64,000 nt of DNA from the NCBI GenBank assembly GCA_021030905.1, contig JAGFMI010000011.1, positions 372,001 through 436,000 of the forward strand, read 5' to 3'. Below are positions 1 to 15,076 of the stretch, in pieces. The DNA is from Pyrenula massariospora. Its lineage: Eukaryota; Ascomycota; Eurotiomycetes; Pyrenulales; Pyrenulaceae. The notes below the pieces were generated by a model that ran no database searches, was not told where the DNA came from, and saw only the letters and a program-made list of their open reading frames with translations. The stretch's first letter is position 1, and each line of letters begins with the position of its first letter. A program made the translations under genes and the position numbers.

Positions 1-3055
<3,055 letters not shown>

Positions 3056-4292
3056 ATGGAAGTAAAACCTATTCCAGCCTTTTACGGCTGTTATCTCCTC
3101 CGTTCTACAACTTCAAACGTCTATATTGGTTCGACGCCTCACCCCGTCCGGAGGCTGGCCCAGCACAATGGCATTACAAAAGGAGGTGCCTATAAGACTT
3201 TCCGCTCGCGTCCCTGGGTATGGTAGTACTTGTGCCACGAGATTCCTCATACTGATGGGAAAACAGGAAATGGCCTGCATCATTGCAGGATTTCCCTCAA
3301 ACATCGCCGCTCTGCAATTTGAATGGGCCTGGCAAAAACCCCATAGATCCCGCCATCTGGCTGATATCGAGGTGAAGCCGGGTCGACCAAGGAGAGCAAA
3401 ACCTCTAGAGAACCCTGCGAAATTGCCAAGGCCACCGCGAACATTGGTCGAAAAATTGATAGCTTTACATAAGCTTCTTCGGGCATCGTATTTCTCAAAA
3501 TGGCCTCTTCAAGTGCACTTCTTCGCACAAGATGTCTTCCAGGAGTGGGAAAGTAAGAGCGAGCGCTTCGACGCCCATATTGACCCCTCGATTAGATGCT
3601 TTTATCATTCTGACGCGTTGACATCCACACCTTCGGGCAAAGAGATTCCGGATCAGACTCTGTCAAAGATGACTCTATTGAACGACGAAGGTGTAAAAAG
3701 CGTGGATCCGACATATAGGTCATGCAAATCTTCCTTTGAGAAAGCGCAATTCCTCCTGCACAAGCATGAAAAATTAGATTGCTCCGTCTGCTTCTCCTGT
3801 CTCGACATAGAAAAGGATTTGGTTGTTCTTTGCCCAGATCCGGAATGCAACGGGGCATTCCATATCAATTGTCTCTCAAGCAAATTCCTAGCTGAAGGAA
3901 GCGCGCCAAACGCAATTGTGCCGACGATCGGAAGATGCCCCTCATGCGCTTCGGCCTTGAAATGGTCGACCCTGATGAAAGAGCTCACAGTTCGGTTACG
4001 CGCACCTCAGATTGTGGACAAAGTACTGATGAGATCAAAGAATGCGAGGCTCAAGAAAGATCTGGAAGACCTCAGCGAGTTTGACGATGAGTCTGATCCC
4101 TACGAGAGCGATGCAGCTACTGCCACGTTAGCGAAGGAAGACACAAGCCTAAATGATGATGAAGATGAGGACGCAATCTCGACCATTAGCCAAGAGGCAG
4201 CGAGTGTAGACTTTTCCAGAAGGAACTCAATCGATTTTAGAGGAAGACCGAAGGCTCGAATTGAAATCGAAGATAGCGAGGAAGGTGGATAG
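3056..4292 (+). CDS. SLX1: Structure-specific endonuclease subunit SLX1
   Basis: Catalytic subunit of the Slx1-Slx4 nuclease, which cuts branched DNA (Holliday junctions, 5' flaps) in the nucleus. Exons are 3056-3217 and 3267-4292, with a 49-nt intron (GTATGG...AACAG) that joins CCC TGG to GAA ATG in frame; the product is 395 residues. The N-terminal GIY-YIG domain shows [28 protein letters not shown] and, across the splice, [13 protein letters not shown] followed by FEWAWQ with the catalytic Glu. The C-terminal RING-like zinc domain, which binds Slx4 in this family, is visible as [20 protein letters not shown] and CPSC. The tail is acidic. The stop codon is only 2 bases from the stop of the convergent CDC8 gene. 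Confidence 0.93.
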
Positions 4293-4294
4293 AT

Positions 4295-5065
4295 CTATTT
4301 TGGGGAGACGGCAGCAGGCTGACCACCGGGAATGAAGGTCCACGGTCCAAATTTTCGCAACGGACCTATAGAATCCAAGTTCTTGATGCATTCAAGCACC
4401 GGCTCGAGGATGTCTCTCGAGACGTCGTCTAATGAACGTCCAGCGTCGATAACACAAATCTCGTCATTGTGAGGCAACGCGAGAAGAGACTCGAAAAGAT
4501 GGCGTACTCTGGTCTGCATGGAGTCAGTCTCGTACCTTTCCTCGCCGTAGTCACCCCTGCGTGCCGCTTCTTTGGGTGAAATGTTTAGAAATAAGCAGAT
4601 GTCAGGTCGTGGCAGGCCAACTTCTGCTTGCCACGCCCAGTCCAAGGACAGGTTTGGGTTCTCCTTGGCCGCAGAGTAGACTGCTCCAGAGAATGAGTAA
4701 CGATCGACAATGACTGTTATGCCTTTGGCGATTTGTGCGCGGATGGCGTCCGCTGCCTCCCATCTATTTGCTGAGAATAAAAGATGAATGGCGTGGTCGT
4801 CCAGAGCAGACTGTCCGCGTAGATATCCGTCTATCATTTTGCCGATTGTAGTCGCACGATCTAGAAGAGTCAATTGATCAGCACTTCCGACATGATTTCA
4901 TTCAAGGGTCTGACTTGGAAAGCGAACGTAGGTCGCAGAGTGGCCAAGACTCTTCAAATTCTCAAATAAGAGCTGGCATTGGCTCGATTTCCCAGCTCGG
5001 TCGAGACCCTCGACCACGACCAATGCTCCTCGATGTTGTTGTGAACCTTCTGAATCTTCTGACAT
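4295..5065 (-). CDS. CDC8: Thymidylate kinase (dTMP kinase)
   Basis: Phosphorylates dTMP to dTDP for DNA synthesis. Exons are 5065-4915 and 4860-4295 and encode 238 residues; the 54-nt intron has a weak donor (GTCAGA) and a CTTCTAG acceptor. The join gives FPNRATTIGKMIDGYL, matching the FPxRxTxIG segment of the family. The P-loop is EGLDRAGKSSQ, the DR motif is VIVDRYSFSG, and the LID-like segment is ARRGDYGEERYE. The ATG at 5065 is preferred because the upstream in-frame codon at 5080 is GTG. The gene is divergent from the QTRT2-like gene, with about 230 bases between start codons, and convergent with SLX1. Confidence 0.92.
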
Positions 5066-5293
5066 TTTCCAGGCACCCACGGGGTTTGTCTGGTTCCTTC
5101 TACGAGTTCGAAGTTGTCCGTTGGCATGATCCAGCGCCTACTTACGAGCAGCTGGGTCGTTCGGCCGAACAAGATCCCCCGAGAATCGCGACTAGGCCGA
5201 ATAGAGGACCGCCTTAAGTGACCCACTTTCCAGCCCTAAACCTATCATAGTCACTTTTCTTCAACAGCTCTGAGAATATCTGCGATCGCGTGA

Positions 5294-6780
5294 ATGTCGC
5301 CGTTGGGCCATGACGACCCGGACATGCTAACCTTCAAGCTGATCCAGGGCCAGTCTACTTCTCAGGGTCCTCGCTTAGGAACTCTCCTATTTGCCTCGCG
5401 CAATCCTCTCTCTACCCCACATTATGTTGTTACAACGTCCCGCGGTGTTGTCCCTCACGTTGCCCCAGACCTGCTACGCAAGCAGATCTCGATTAAGAGC
5501 GTATACATCGCCTTAGAGGACTGTACAACCCCTTCATCCGCCGTCTACGGCCGTACTGACAGTGGGCTCACGACAGTCCAGTTATAGAAAAGACTAGCCC
5601 AGATGTTCCACCAATATTCTCCCTCCCAAGTCAAGCATCAGGGTCTGCATTCCGAGATTTTATTGCCCTACATGATGACACTTTGCTCATTTTCGGGCCA
5701 CGACGTATACCTGCTGTACCTTATCCGGCCCAGAATAGCGACTCGGCGATTGGCATCTTGACTTCCGTCGGCTTTCGGCAATTACAAACTGAAGACTACA
5801 ACGATGCCGTCCAGAAGCTCTACCCCGATGTAGCTGTTAGCATCTCAGATGTGATCACAGCGGAGAAAGCTAGCCGAAGGCGCGTTGAAAAGAGCGCCGA
5901 TAGGACGCACGCATGGCTACGAGACACATTTTCCTCTTTTCAGAGTGAAAATGGCAATCCCTCGCCGAAACCGCCGGTATTCGCGTCTATCCCGCCCTTA
6001 GAGAAAGAGCAGCAGTCGTTCTATCTGAACGACCTGGTTGAGGAGTACAAGCCTAACATTAGTGGTCTTGCGTTGTCGTCCCCCATTTCCGCGGATACAA
6101 TCCCAGCCCCACTCAATCATCTCCCACGCCTATGCCTCTCAAATCCGTCCAGCCCCCATGAGATCTTACAGGCAATTGCTCACGGGATTGACCTCGTCAC
6201 GCTTCCGCTGATCTCTCAATATTCAGACGCTGGCATAGCTTTTACCTTTTCCTTTCCGCCACCATCAGACGGTATCTTGCAACCGCTCACTAATCTCCCG
6301 CTCGGTGTGGACATGTGGTCTCCCAATCATACCGAGGATTTATCTCCACTGGCTCCCAGCTGTACTTGCTACACATGCTCTAATCATCATCGTGCCTACG
6401 TGGCCCATCTTCTGCAGGCCAAGGAGATGTTAGCTTGGACACTCCTGCAAATTCACAATCATACTATCATGGAGGAATTTTTCTCGAGTATTCGCCAAAG
6501 TATTGCAGACGGAAAGCTTGACCAGCATACGGAGGCGTTCACCTTGGCGTACGACGATCGTCTTCCCGAGAAGACAGGGATAGGACCAAGAGTAAGGGGC
6601 TATCAGATTAAGTCCACGGGTGGAGGGGAGGCGAAAAAGAATGCGAAGGCATATGGCAAGCTCGATGATGCCACTCAGAGGTTGATGGAAGCCGGCGAAT
6701 CTAGTGTAGGCCCGAATGATAGTGCTGATGCGGCAGCTCTTGAGACGTCTGGCTTTGCAAAAACGGTCGACAAGATATGA
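5294..6780 (+). CDS. Queuine tRNA-ribosyltransferase accessory subunit 2 (QTRT2-like)
   Basis: Non-catalytic partner of tRNA-guanine transglycosylase, which inserts queuine at the wobble position of GUN-anticodon tRNAs. Exons are 5294-5522 and 5582-6780, giving 475 residues. The 59-nt intron (GTACAA...TCCAG) joins the N-terminal strand region to FIEKTSPDVPPIF in frame. Family signs are GPRRIPAVP, GIDLVTLPLISQYSDAG, LPLGVDMWSPNHTEDLSPL and the zinc site CTCYTCSNHHRAYVAHLL near the C-terminus (Cys-x-Cys-x2-Cys followed by His). The C-terminal tail after the TGT-like domain is not conserved by eye. The assignment to the accessory subunit rather than the catalytic one rests on overall resemblance. 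Confidence 0.87.
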
Positions 6781-8053
6781 CCGGATAGACATCAGATTCC
6801 TTTTAGGAAACGTTCTTCAGAGCTTCTGGACTTTGTCGGGCACAAAGTTATTCTTAGATTAAGTTAAAACGACTTGGATTTTGCTGGTATCTAATGGCAT
6901 TTGATAAAGCTATGTTGAGGCGAACCAACTGTGGCAGTATTGCGGCCACGAGATTTAAGTTTGAATTTGAAAATTCGCAGGAGGTAAAAACAGGTTCTCG
7001 TAGACGTGAAAGCTTGATAGTATTGTCGACGTTCATGCCCGGAAAATCCTCGGTAGTATCTCCACGCCAGACTTCCTCCATTTCTGCCCCTTCAATCTCG
7101 ATCAATCAACATCCAAAAATCGCAAAAGTCTCTAAGGGGCATAATATTTCGTATGTGTTCATGGACGAAAACATGGGCCTACTCCGTATTCCACTAAATT
7201 TTTCACCGCCAACCATCCTGAACAGGAATGCCGAACGAGTCCTCCGAATTCAAACCTAGGCCAAATTTGTGAGTTAGTGCTCAGTCTTACCACCAAATTT
7301 TGCATCAAGGGTCCGTGGACCGTTCTCATGGACATGACCAATGGCCAGACTAAGAATAGTCGTTTGACACCGACTCTGAATTGCTCCGAACCCGAGCCAT
7401 TGACCCTATTTGTCTGCATCTTTTCGCCAATATGTCGCCGTTCTTGGCAAACATCAGTTGGATCTACATCAAGTTCCCGAAGCCTCAGCATTCTTCAGAT
7501 TTTCTTTTCCTTCCCATAAATTAGACTCCAGAGTCACACAGAATCATGGCTATTCAGCTATTGCCCTGGTTGGTAGACAACACAGAAAACAAGACTAGCA
7601 GAGTGATTTGACGGCGGCCCCATATATGACAAATGTTCCATCCGGACATTACCCGCCCTATTGGAAGCACACTAAGGCCGTATGAACTTGAGCCTCCTGT
7701 TGGTTCTGATGACGTGGCTCACGATTTCTGTGTCCACTCGCTTGTGGCGGTCTCGCTTCTGTGTAAAATATGATCACTAACTCCGCCCCTCTGTGTTTCA
7801 TGTTCCCTAGAAAGAACCTCCACATAGATGATAAATGATAGGTGTGGCATTACGGGCGTAGGTCCGCTACAGGATCTTGTTCCTAGATTCTCTCTCTTGC
7901 TGACTCCCATAGCTGGAGGCTTCCGGTCGTAGCAGTCCAGGTATTCGGCTGCTCCTCAGACTGCGCTTTTTCAACACACACCACAAGTCATTAGGAATAG
8001 GTTCTAACTGGCCCCCGGTTCCTTTCAAAATTTCACAGAAGGCAGACAAAAAT
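6781..8053. other. Intergenic region, no convincing gene
   Basis: About 1.27 kb follow the QTRT2-like gene. Short open frames on both strands overlap each other, begin mostly at non-ATG codons and resemble no family known to me. No tRNA, palindrome or tandem repeat was seen. Confidence 0.5.
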
Positions 8054-9106
8054 ATGCTGTCTGAAGAACCAACTTGCCGCATCTGCGGTGTCAGCTTCAA
8101 CATCCGGCGCAAAAGCTTACCAGGAGGATTCTGCAAGAGGCCTCTGCACGACATACCAACGCCGAAAGAACAAAGCCCTACCAGCATCGGCCTCAAGACC
8201 CAGTGCGAATCTGTCAGCAAAATTCTCTACCTCGACGAAGACCTCCGCACCTACTCCGGCACCCGCATCCTCGAAGAAGAGATCTCTTGGGCTTCCGAAG
8301 TCCAGTGCCTCGTCCTCAAATCCTCCGCCCCTTCCTTCCACCGCTCCCCATCCGACCCTCCCTTTGAACAGACAAGCACATGCTTCCTCACCACTCCAGG
8401 CCGCCTCGACCCCTGCAACCCCTTCACCGCATCCTCCTTCACCCTACCCCGCCACAACCTCAAATCCTGCCGCCTCTTCCCCTCCAACGACACTCGCCCC
8501 TTTCTCCGAACCCTCCCCGCCACCACACACTATCTCCCATACGGCATCCCATTCCACCCCGCCTGCCTCCAAATCCTCTCCAACGCCTCCCACACCAGGC
8601 TCAACACCTTCCCCCTCGACGCCCTCTGGTCCCTCTTCTCCACTACCCCGACCTATACACCGCAATTCGACCAACACAACCCCGCCCTCTCCCTCTGCAC
8701 CCCCCTTCATCCCACTGCAACACACTGGCCCCACAAACTCGGCACCGAATACCTCGCCGCAGACCCCCTCCTCTGTGTGCCCCCGCTCCTCACCATCCTC
8801 ACCCAAAACTACCCCGAAATCTTCCCCTCCCCCGCCACCACCCCCGCCGAACTCTCGCCCCCTTCCCCGCCCGAAAACTCACCTCCCTCCCAACCCGCCG
8901 ACCACCCCGCACTCCCCCCCTGGCTCTACGAACTCGAGATCATCCAGCACGCCGCGGCCGAGCATGGGACAGACCTCGATTACGACTTGCTACGCACCGT
9001 CGTGGGTGTATTGAAGGACGACCTGAAGGGCCTGAGGAACCGCGTGCGGATCTGGGGGATGTGTCAGGGGATCGTTGAGAGGATGGGGCGTTTGCGTGTA
9101 CAGTAG
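8054..9106 (+). CDS. Fungal protein of unknown function, related to F-box-associated CRICG-type proteins
   Basis: Single exon, 350 residues, beginning MLSEEPTCRICGVSFNIRR. A Cys-x-x-Cys-G opening of this kind, followed by a central PFHPACLQI segment and LGTEYLAADPLL, recalls a large fungal family that usually carries an F-box near the C-terminus. Here the region before the closing GLRNRVRIWGM holds a proline-rich linker and PPWLYELEIIQHAA, and I see no clear F-box. The coding strand is extremely C-rich, which leaves two other same-strand frames open; they are compositional shadows. The function is unknown. The family resemblance comes from motif memory and not from a search. Confidence 0.65.
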   Translation: MLSEEPTCRICGVSFNIRRKSLPGGFCKRPLHDIPTPKEQSPTSIGLKTQCESVSKILYLDEDLRTYSGTRILEEEISWASEVQCLVLKSSAPSFHRSPSDPPFEQTSTCFLTTPGRLDPCNPFTASSFTLPRHNLKSCRLFPSNDTRPFLRTLPATTHYLPYGIPFHPACLQILSNASHTRLNTFPLDALWSLFSTTPTYTPQFDQHNPALSLCTPLHPTATHWPHKLGTEYLAADPLLCVPPLLTILTQNYPEIFPSPATTPAELSPPSPPENSPPSQPADHPALPPWLYELEIIQHAAAEHGTDLDYDLLRTVVGVLKDDLKGLRNRVRIWGMCQGIVERMGRLRVQ

Positions 9107-9724
9107 GGTGCTGAAGGAGGGGATGGGTATGTGTGTGCATGTTTGGCATGGAAGGCATGAAAGGGAGAGGAGAGGACACGCACTTTTACTTTTACTTTTA
9201 CTTGTCGTAGAACCGAAACAGGAAAAATCTTGAAGGTATCTGCATTGACTCATCGAACCATCACGCATAAGAACATTTCTTCCTTTCTCTCTATGGACAT
9301 CTTCATCTCATGCTCCCCAGTATCTATCTTCCAATCCCATCCAAGCCAAGCCCCTCCTATGTACACCATCGATGCCCAGAAGCGCCACCGCTGCCAAACG
9401 AGCGCAATGCAGCACAGCAGAGAAAGCAGAAAACCCTCCAAAGAGAACCCGCCGCCACAAGTCCAAACGGCCCAAAAGCGAAGTTGAGAATGACTTTTGG
9501 TTGCGCGCCCGACGCTGTTGAAAGAAGTAGGGCAGCTGCAAGTCGTAAAATCCAGGAATCATCGTAATTAGCGTAGTCGTCGTCAAAAACCCCCCCAAAG
9601 TTTAGGAGTGAGTCGGCGCCCTTCCCACCAGGGTCAGACCCCGAAAAGGACAAAACCCCTTTAGAACGTTTTGAGGTCGTTCTCCGACCAGCATACCAGC
9701 GCCGAGCCAGAAAAAGTCCAGACT
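9107..9724. other. Intergenic region with a short ACTTTT repeat
   Basis: Lies between the ends of convergent genes. It contains about 3.5 copies of the hexamer ACTTTT at about 9182-9203 and otherwise only 3' UTR-like sequence. No gene is supported. Confidence 0.5.
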
Positions 9725-11141
9725 CTAAGAACCAGAACTCGACCCCTGATCGCTACTCCCCACAACCGCGTTCCAATTCACCACCCCATCCCCCGGCGTC
9801 ACAATCGCCGGCCCCACCGTACTCACAACCGCCTGCCCATTCCTCTCAATATCAAAACTGACCGGGCCCTCCTGCCCGTTGAAGGGGACACTAAAGTGAT
9901 TGACCCCCGTCGACGGCGCGTTAAGCAGTGTGGGCTGGTTGGACCCGATCTGCACGCTGACCTGGCTGGGCTGGTCGACGAGCACAGTCACAAAGACCCT
10001 GTCCTGGGACACCTGCGAGGGGGAGATGCTGGGCTGGCCCTGGCCCGGGTTGTTGCCCGTCGTGCCGTCCGTCGACCCGCTGTTGCTCGGGTTCTTGCGG
10101 TACCAGTAGCTGATCAGCTCTTTCTGCTGGGGGGCGTTGTTGGTCTTGGCGGCCTTGATGGCCATGTTAGTGCTCACGTTGCCGTCGTTGGATTTGTAGG
10201 CGTCGATGTACGCGGGGAGGATGCTGCGCCAGCCGTCGTGGGGCATGCCGTCGACGTAGGTGTTGGCGCCTTGTGGGATCCCGGATTCGTGGACGGGGCC
10301 GATGTAGCTCGATTCGCCAAAGTCGTTCCAGGTGAGGATCTCGACCATCGCTGGTTGGAGTGCGACGACCTGCTGCCATCTTTGGAACCAGAGGTCGTCG
10401 CCTCGCCAGAGCCAATTCTTACCCCAGTTGGCCAGGTTTGTGTAGAACCAGGGACTGACGGGCATCATAAAGGGTTTCGAACCGAGGACGCTCTGGTAGG
10501 CGGAATCGGTGTCCGTAGACTTGTCCTCTGCACCGTTGGGCCATGCATCCCAGCTGAATGCGCCGTCAATGACATCGAGATGGGATTGAACTCCGCTTGG
10601 ACCAAGAGACGACCAGTCAGGGATAAAGAAGGCGCCGGTCTGGGCTTTGATGCTTGGCCAATCTCCGATATTTGAGGTGCCTTCAAAGGTGGAGACTAAG
10701 GGTTGGCCATTTTGGCGGAAGTATGCCGGAGAAGTGGCATGGGCGTTGATCTTTTGGACCACAGAGTTTGCGTCCCAGGCTCCCCAAGCGAGATAGTCAA
10801 AGGAGAGGAACAACTTGAAACCTTTGCTCTCCGCGGCGGAGAATGCGTTCGCAAGAACATTATCGGTATTTGGATCTTGTGCGGCGATGTTCATGGCAAA
10901 GCCATCGATGTGTGCTTGTTGTGCGAGGTCTATGTCATTCTGGAAATCACTCAAGCTCATCTGTGCGGCATTGCCAGCCTATACATCTATTAGCGTTTGT
11001 GGTGCTAAAAATCCAGGATACGAATCGTACAAGGAAGTGGGCGAAGACCGGCTTCTCGATATCCGTATCCCCTCGTGGGATGGGGTTGGCTCGAATCGAT
11101 ACAGCTGCCAGAGCGAGTAAGAAGAAGGCTTTGAGAGTCAT
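9725..11141 (-). CDS. Secreted glycoside hydrolase family 71 alpha-1,3-glucanase (mutanase)
   Basis: Extracellular enzyme predicted to cut alpha-1,3-glucan of fungal cell walls. Exons are 11141-11031 and 10978-9725 and encode 454 residues. The 52-nt intron (GTACGA...GTATAG) joins KPVFAHFL to AGNAAQMSLSDFQNDI in frame. Residues 1-18 form a signal peptide, followed by an IPRGD propeptide-like stretch. GH71 hallmarks visible are FAHFL, DGFAMNIAAQD, KLFLSFDY, SPWFYTN, WLWRGDDLWFQRW and EILTWNDFGESSYIGP. The C-terminal 120 or so residues form a Ser/Gly linker and a beta-rich domain of the type often found after GH71. No separate cell-wall-binding CBM24 repeat was recognised. Confidence 0.93.
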
Positions 11142-14100
11142 GATGGACTTGAGGGTTCTGAAGATGTGAAAGTAAAGGTAGGGAGGTGAGCTGAAGAAGC
11201 GCGATTCAGAAGAATTTTATATTTCTCAGGTCATAAAGAGAATTTGCTATTTCTTTGGTCATAGAGTCATTGGGTCTTAGGGAGTGACGTCCTGCATCCG
11301 CAGATATCTATAGCAGCTCTAGGAATATAGGGAATCTGGTGGTACTGTGGAACTAAGGAGGTTGCTGAGGCCGTAAGACCTCTTGGAAAATTGCAACAGA
11401 TGGGATGAAATTGACGGAGGGAAAGTGCAAGTGACTGGACTATCGCGTGCCCGCCAGAAGACGCTGCTGAAATGAGAGGAAGGAGGTAGGATGCCACCAC
11501 TTTCCTTCTCAACAGCTGACAATCAGGGAAACGGCGAGCACCAGGCCGAAGAGGAAAAGATTGCAAAGAAGCACGATGACCTCGGACACCCAGTGCTCAT
11601 CTGAAAGACGTACGCAGAGAAACGTGAAGAAGCAGACTCGTCAAATCCCGGACCTGAATTTTGTGTGGCCAGCACTGGGCGGCATCGCGCCTTTCTGTAT
11701 CTCGACGGTCTCATGGCGTCGAGCAGTTGGCCGCTAAGGGGATAGAGAGAGGAAGGTGTGAGGACAGAGTGGAATGGAAGTTCTCTTACAGATTTCTCCG
11801 GCTGAAGGCTGCTGCCACCGCCGGGTCCCTTCATCATGGACCCGTGATAGGAAGCGTGAGAATTTGCCCATCTGATAGGCTCGGTACCTGGTCGACTAAC
11901 CTGAAACACTTCCTGGTGTGCATTTCAGGATACTCAACTTCTGACAGGGCCGATTCGACAACGTACCTGTCCCTGCAGATACCCGGGAAGTGGTTGAAGG
12001 ATTGGAGCAACGTGACACGCTGGAGCTCTAAGCTGCCTGTGAGGTTATCACCACGATCGTCTCGGCTTCCGTGATTGGTGCAGCACCCAGGGCTGTCGAG
12101 CCTCGACCGTCAAGAATGGTGGGAGTTTTGCACAATCCGGAAAAATTCGACTGTACGAAAGGAGTACCGGTACGGCGCCTATGCGGGCACAGAGAGTTGA
12201 GGATCAAAGTCACTGATACCTTCTAATCGCCGTTAGCCCGGCCGCCGGATAATGCGCGGCTACGCGCTAGGCGGTGCCGTCCGACACGCCCAGATCGTGC
12301 TCTTTTCCATCCCACAAGGCGCCGGATATCGGTACCTCGTTACACCCTCCTTCATTTGGGGCAGGTGGAAACGGACATGTCCTCGCCCTGAAGCAGAATG
12401 CGGCCATGACTGCAACATGTGACTGTCTCGGTAGCTGACCGAATGCAACGTCGTCCATGAAAGCACGCCGCTGACTCGAGGGGAGGGATTTGAGCCATAG
12501 CAGAGGAAAGTTAAGAGAGACATCAGCATTTGAATGGGTAAACCCGTCCTACACGTTGTGGGGTCTGGGGTTTGGGATTTTGAAGAGGGGGGCGGGCGGC
12601 CCGGTAAAAGAGCCACGCGCCCAGACCTCCGCCCTGGACGCCGCCCATAGCTTCCCTCGTCACATGAACTGCAACCACCTTCCCAAAGCATTCTGCAGCT
12701 TTCATACCCCCTTTGGAACGTGATCCACAGCTTAGGTGACGCTTTGGGCTTTATCGACAGTCCAGCGTCGTATGAAGGCATACCTTCTCCTTACGACAGC
12801 AGACACCTCAACTCTTCGAAATCTCATCGAAAATTAAGATGCTTGCCTCTTCTTCCGCCGGTTTGGCATACTGCTGATACGTGCCCTGCGGCTACACCCT
12901 ATGCAGCGCACATGCTCTCGATATACTGACGTGTCTGATATCAGTGCACGTCCAACATACCTTGGTCCCTTCTGAAATCACACTGGCCAAGACCTTGATC
13001 ATGTTGTCACACGCTTGAACTTGATCTGGGATTCAACCCCGTTTCCTTGGTAGAGTGATTTTCAGTCGAAAAGTAAGACTTATCCATAATCTCGTCTCCG
13101 CTGTTTTGCAGGCCTTCATAATGATGAAGTGGCTTGAGCTTGATACGTGCATGCCACCATTCATCTTCTGGAGGTATGGCTGCGACTTTTCTTACCTAGC
13201 GAGAAATTTAAGTCTTTTATAAAATTGCTCACTTAGCAGTCGCTGTCTGAGACCTAAGCAAAGTCTCCTAAGTCTGGTCTATGAAGATAAAGAGTCGTAT
13301 CAGAATTGCTTGCATAGCAAGTCAAACTATTTCACTTGTCTTGACTGAAATGAATGCTGTTGAGAGCATGATTAAGTTCTCTGCCGTGGCATGTATCAGG
13401 CGACGTCGATGGACCCAGTTAGTATCAGCATCATAGCCATTTTATACCCCAAATCCTCAAAGTCAAGATTACTACAATGTTCTATCAATTTTATTCTACC
13501 CCAAATGCAAGCCATGGATCCTTCCAGCTTAATATTTGCAGAATCTAATAGTAGCATACCTAGAAAGAGCGTCCTCGAACAAGAATTAGAGTCTTACTCG
13601 CCTACTGCTTAGCTTTTCGTCTTGGTCGCGTACGTCATTACCATCGCAACTTTACCAGATCTCCATCGCCCTGCAAGAAGCCTTTGGACGACTATGCTGG
13701 TCCCAATCGTCGTTATCGTCCATATGCTGCACTCATTTGTGGCCATTATAAGGATCGACAGCGACATCACCGGGAAGGAAGATCAAAAGTTTAATGCGAT
13801 TGTTCGTGAAAGTCCCGCTCGGCCTCATCCTGGCTTCGGAATTGACGCTCTTATGCATTGTGTATTAGTTGACACAATCCGTGAAAGTGCATGGCTTTCG
13901 AGCCATGCCAATGCTCGTGTGCAAGGGGAGACGGAAGGAAGCGATAAATCTATATGACAGGGAGGTAAACGAAGCAGAGGAATTGGAAATGGGTCCTTCA
14001 CAGCGCATGTAGGTATTGCCAGGAGGTGGAGCTTAATAGGTGAGGAATGAAGAGAGGCTTCCCACCTTTTTTAACGACTCTTCTTGCAGCGCCCTTTTGG

Positions 14101-15076
14101 TGTAATCAGGGTGTCGGTACCATCCTACCTGTAGAGAATGGCATGCTCAATACGCGCATTGACATCCAAATACGCGCATCCAATGTCTGAAATCTTCCTC
14201 TTGACGAAGAAGATCACCAAAAAGACAGTTTCTGGGCAACCGCTCCCAATACGCAGATACGAAAGTTATTGCTGATTGTGGCGGAGCCTTGGGATTGCGC
14301 AATGAATATGCCACTATCAAGCAACAACGACGCCCAAGACACAGAAAGTCTCTTGGGTGTCTGACCAACTTGAAACGGTGTGAGATACCAAGCGCCGAAT
14401 TCGCCTTGAGATCGCCTTGGGACTTTTCCGTTGTGAAGGGACTAGTTAGGGGTTTTCTCGCAAGTAATACCGAAAACGATTCTCTAGTGTCAATGTTGAG
14501 GTGGTGGGAGTCCGGGAGCGGCGTCGGCTCCGAGGGTCCGTAGGGTGGCCGACCAGCGCTGTGAGTGGACGGGTTCGGAGAGAACCCAGTGAGGGCTCCC
14601 CAGAACTGAGGCAAGGTGCGGACCGCTTGGGCGTAAACGGCTACGCCTTCACCCGAGCCAGGCGTGTCGCAGATCGGACCTCCTCCCAACTCTGTCACCT
14701 CCCCTGCTCCCCAAGAAGCAAAGCGAGGATGTGTATGGATCATGACTTTTCCCAGCTCGCTTGGCTTTCTCTATCTCCTCGTAATCTTTCAGGTAGAGCC
14801 TGATGGTGCGCCTGCGCATTTACTTTCCATCTCCAGCCTCACAAGATTGCATTTTATTTTATCTAATTATGTAGTTCGCTCATTGTACTTCCTTCACTTG
14901 ATCAAGTCTCCAAGGTGATGTCCTGTTCCAGTTAGAAAGCCGCGCACGCAACTATACTACGAGCCCGACCACGAGCCTTAGCCCGACAACACCCCAGGCA
15001 GCAGTTTTGTTATATGTCGATTGACCAGATGGATTGAAACTCCCCATCAGCAAGCCAATTGACCATCCAGGCCGTT
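11142..15076. other. Gene-poor 3.9-kb region
   Basis: Stretch between the divergent GH71 and ABCA genes. Open frames are many but short (up to about 200 codons) on both strands, and none shows a recognisable domain or a convincing splice pattern. The segment about 13200-13600 is more A+T-rich than its surroundings. An ATG-initiated 198-codon frame at 14147-14743 (minus) was considered and left out. No tRNA or terminal repeat was found by eye. Decayed repeats or a long promoter are possible. Confidence 0.45.

Noticed and set aside
8088-9078. Two further long plus-strand frames (Pro/Ser- and Pro/Arg-rich) over the 8054-9106 gene
   Set aside because: They result from the C-rich composition, which removes stop codons. 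The 8054 frame has an ATG, the Cys motif and family-like blocks.
14147-14743. ATG-started 198-codon frame on the minus strand
   Set aside because: No domain, no recognised homologous motif and overlapping frames on the other strand; not enough to call a gene.
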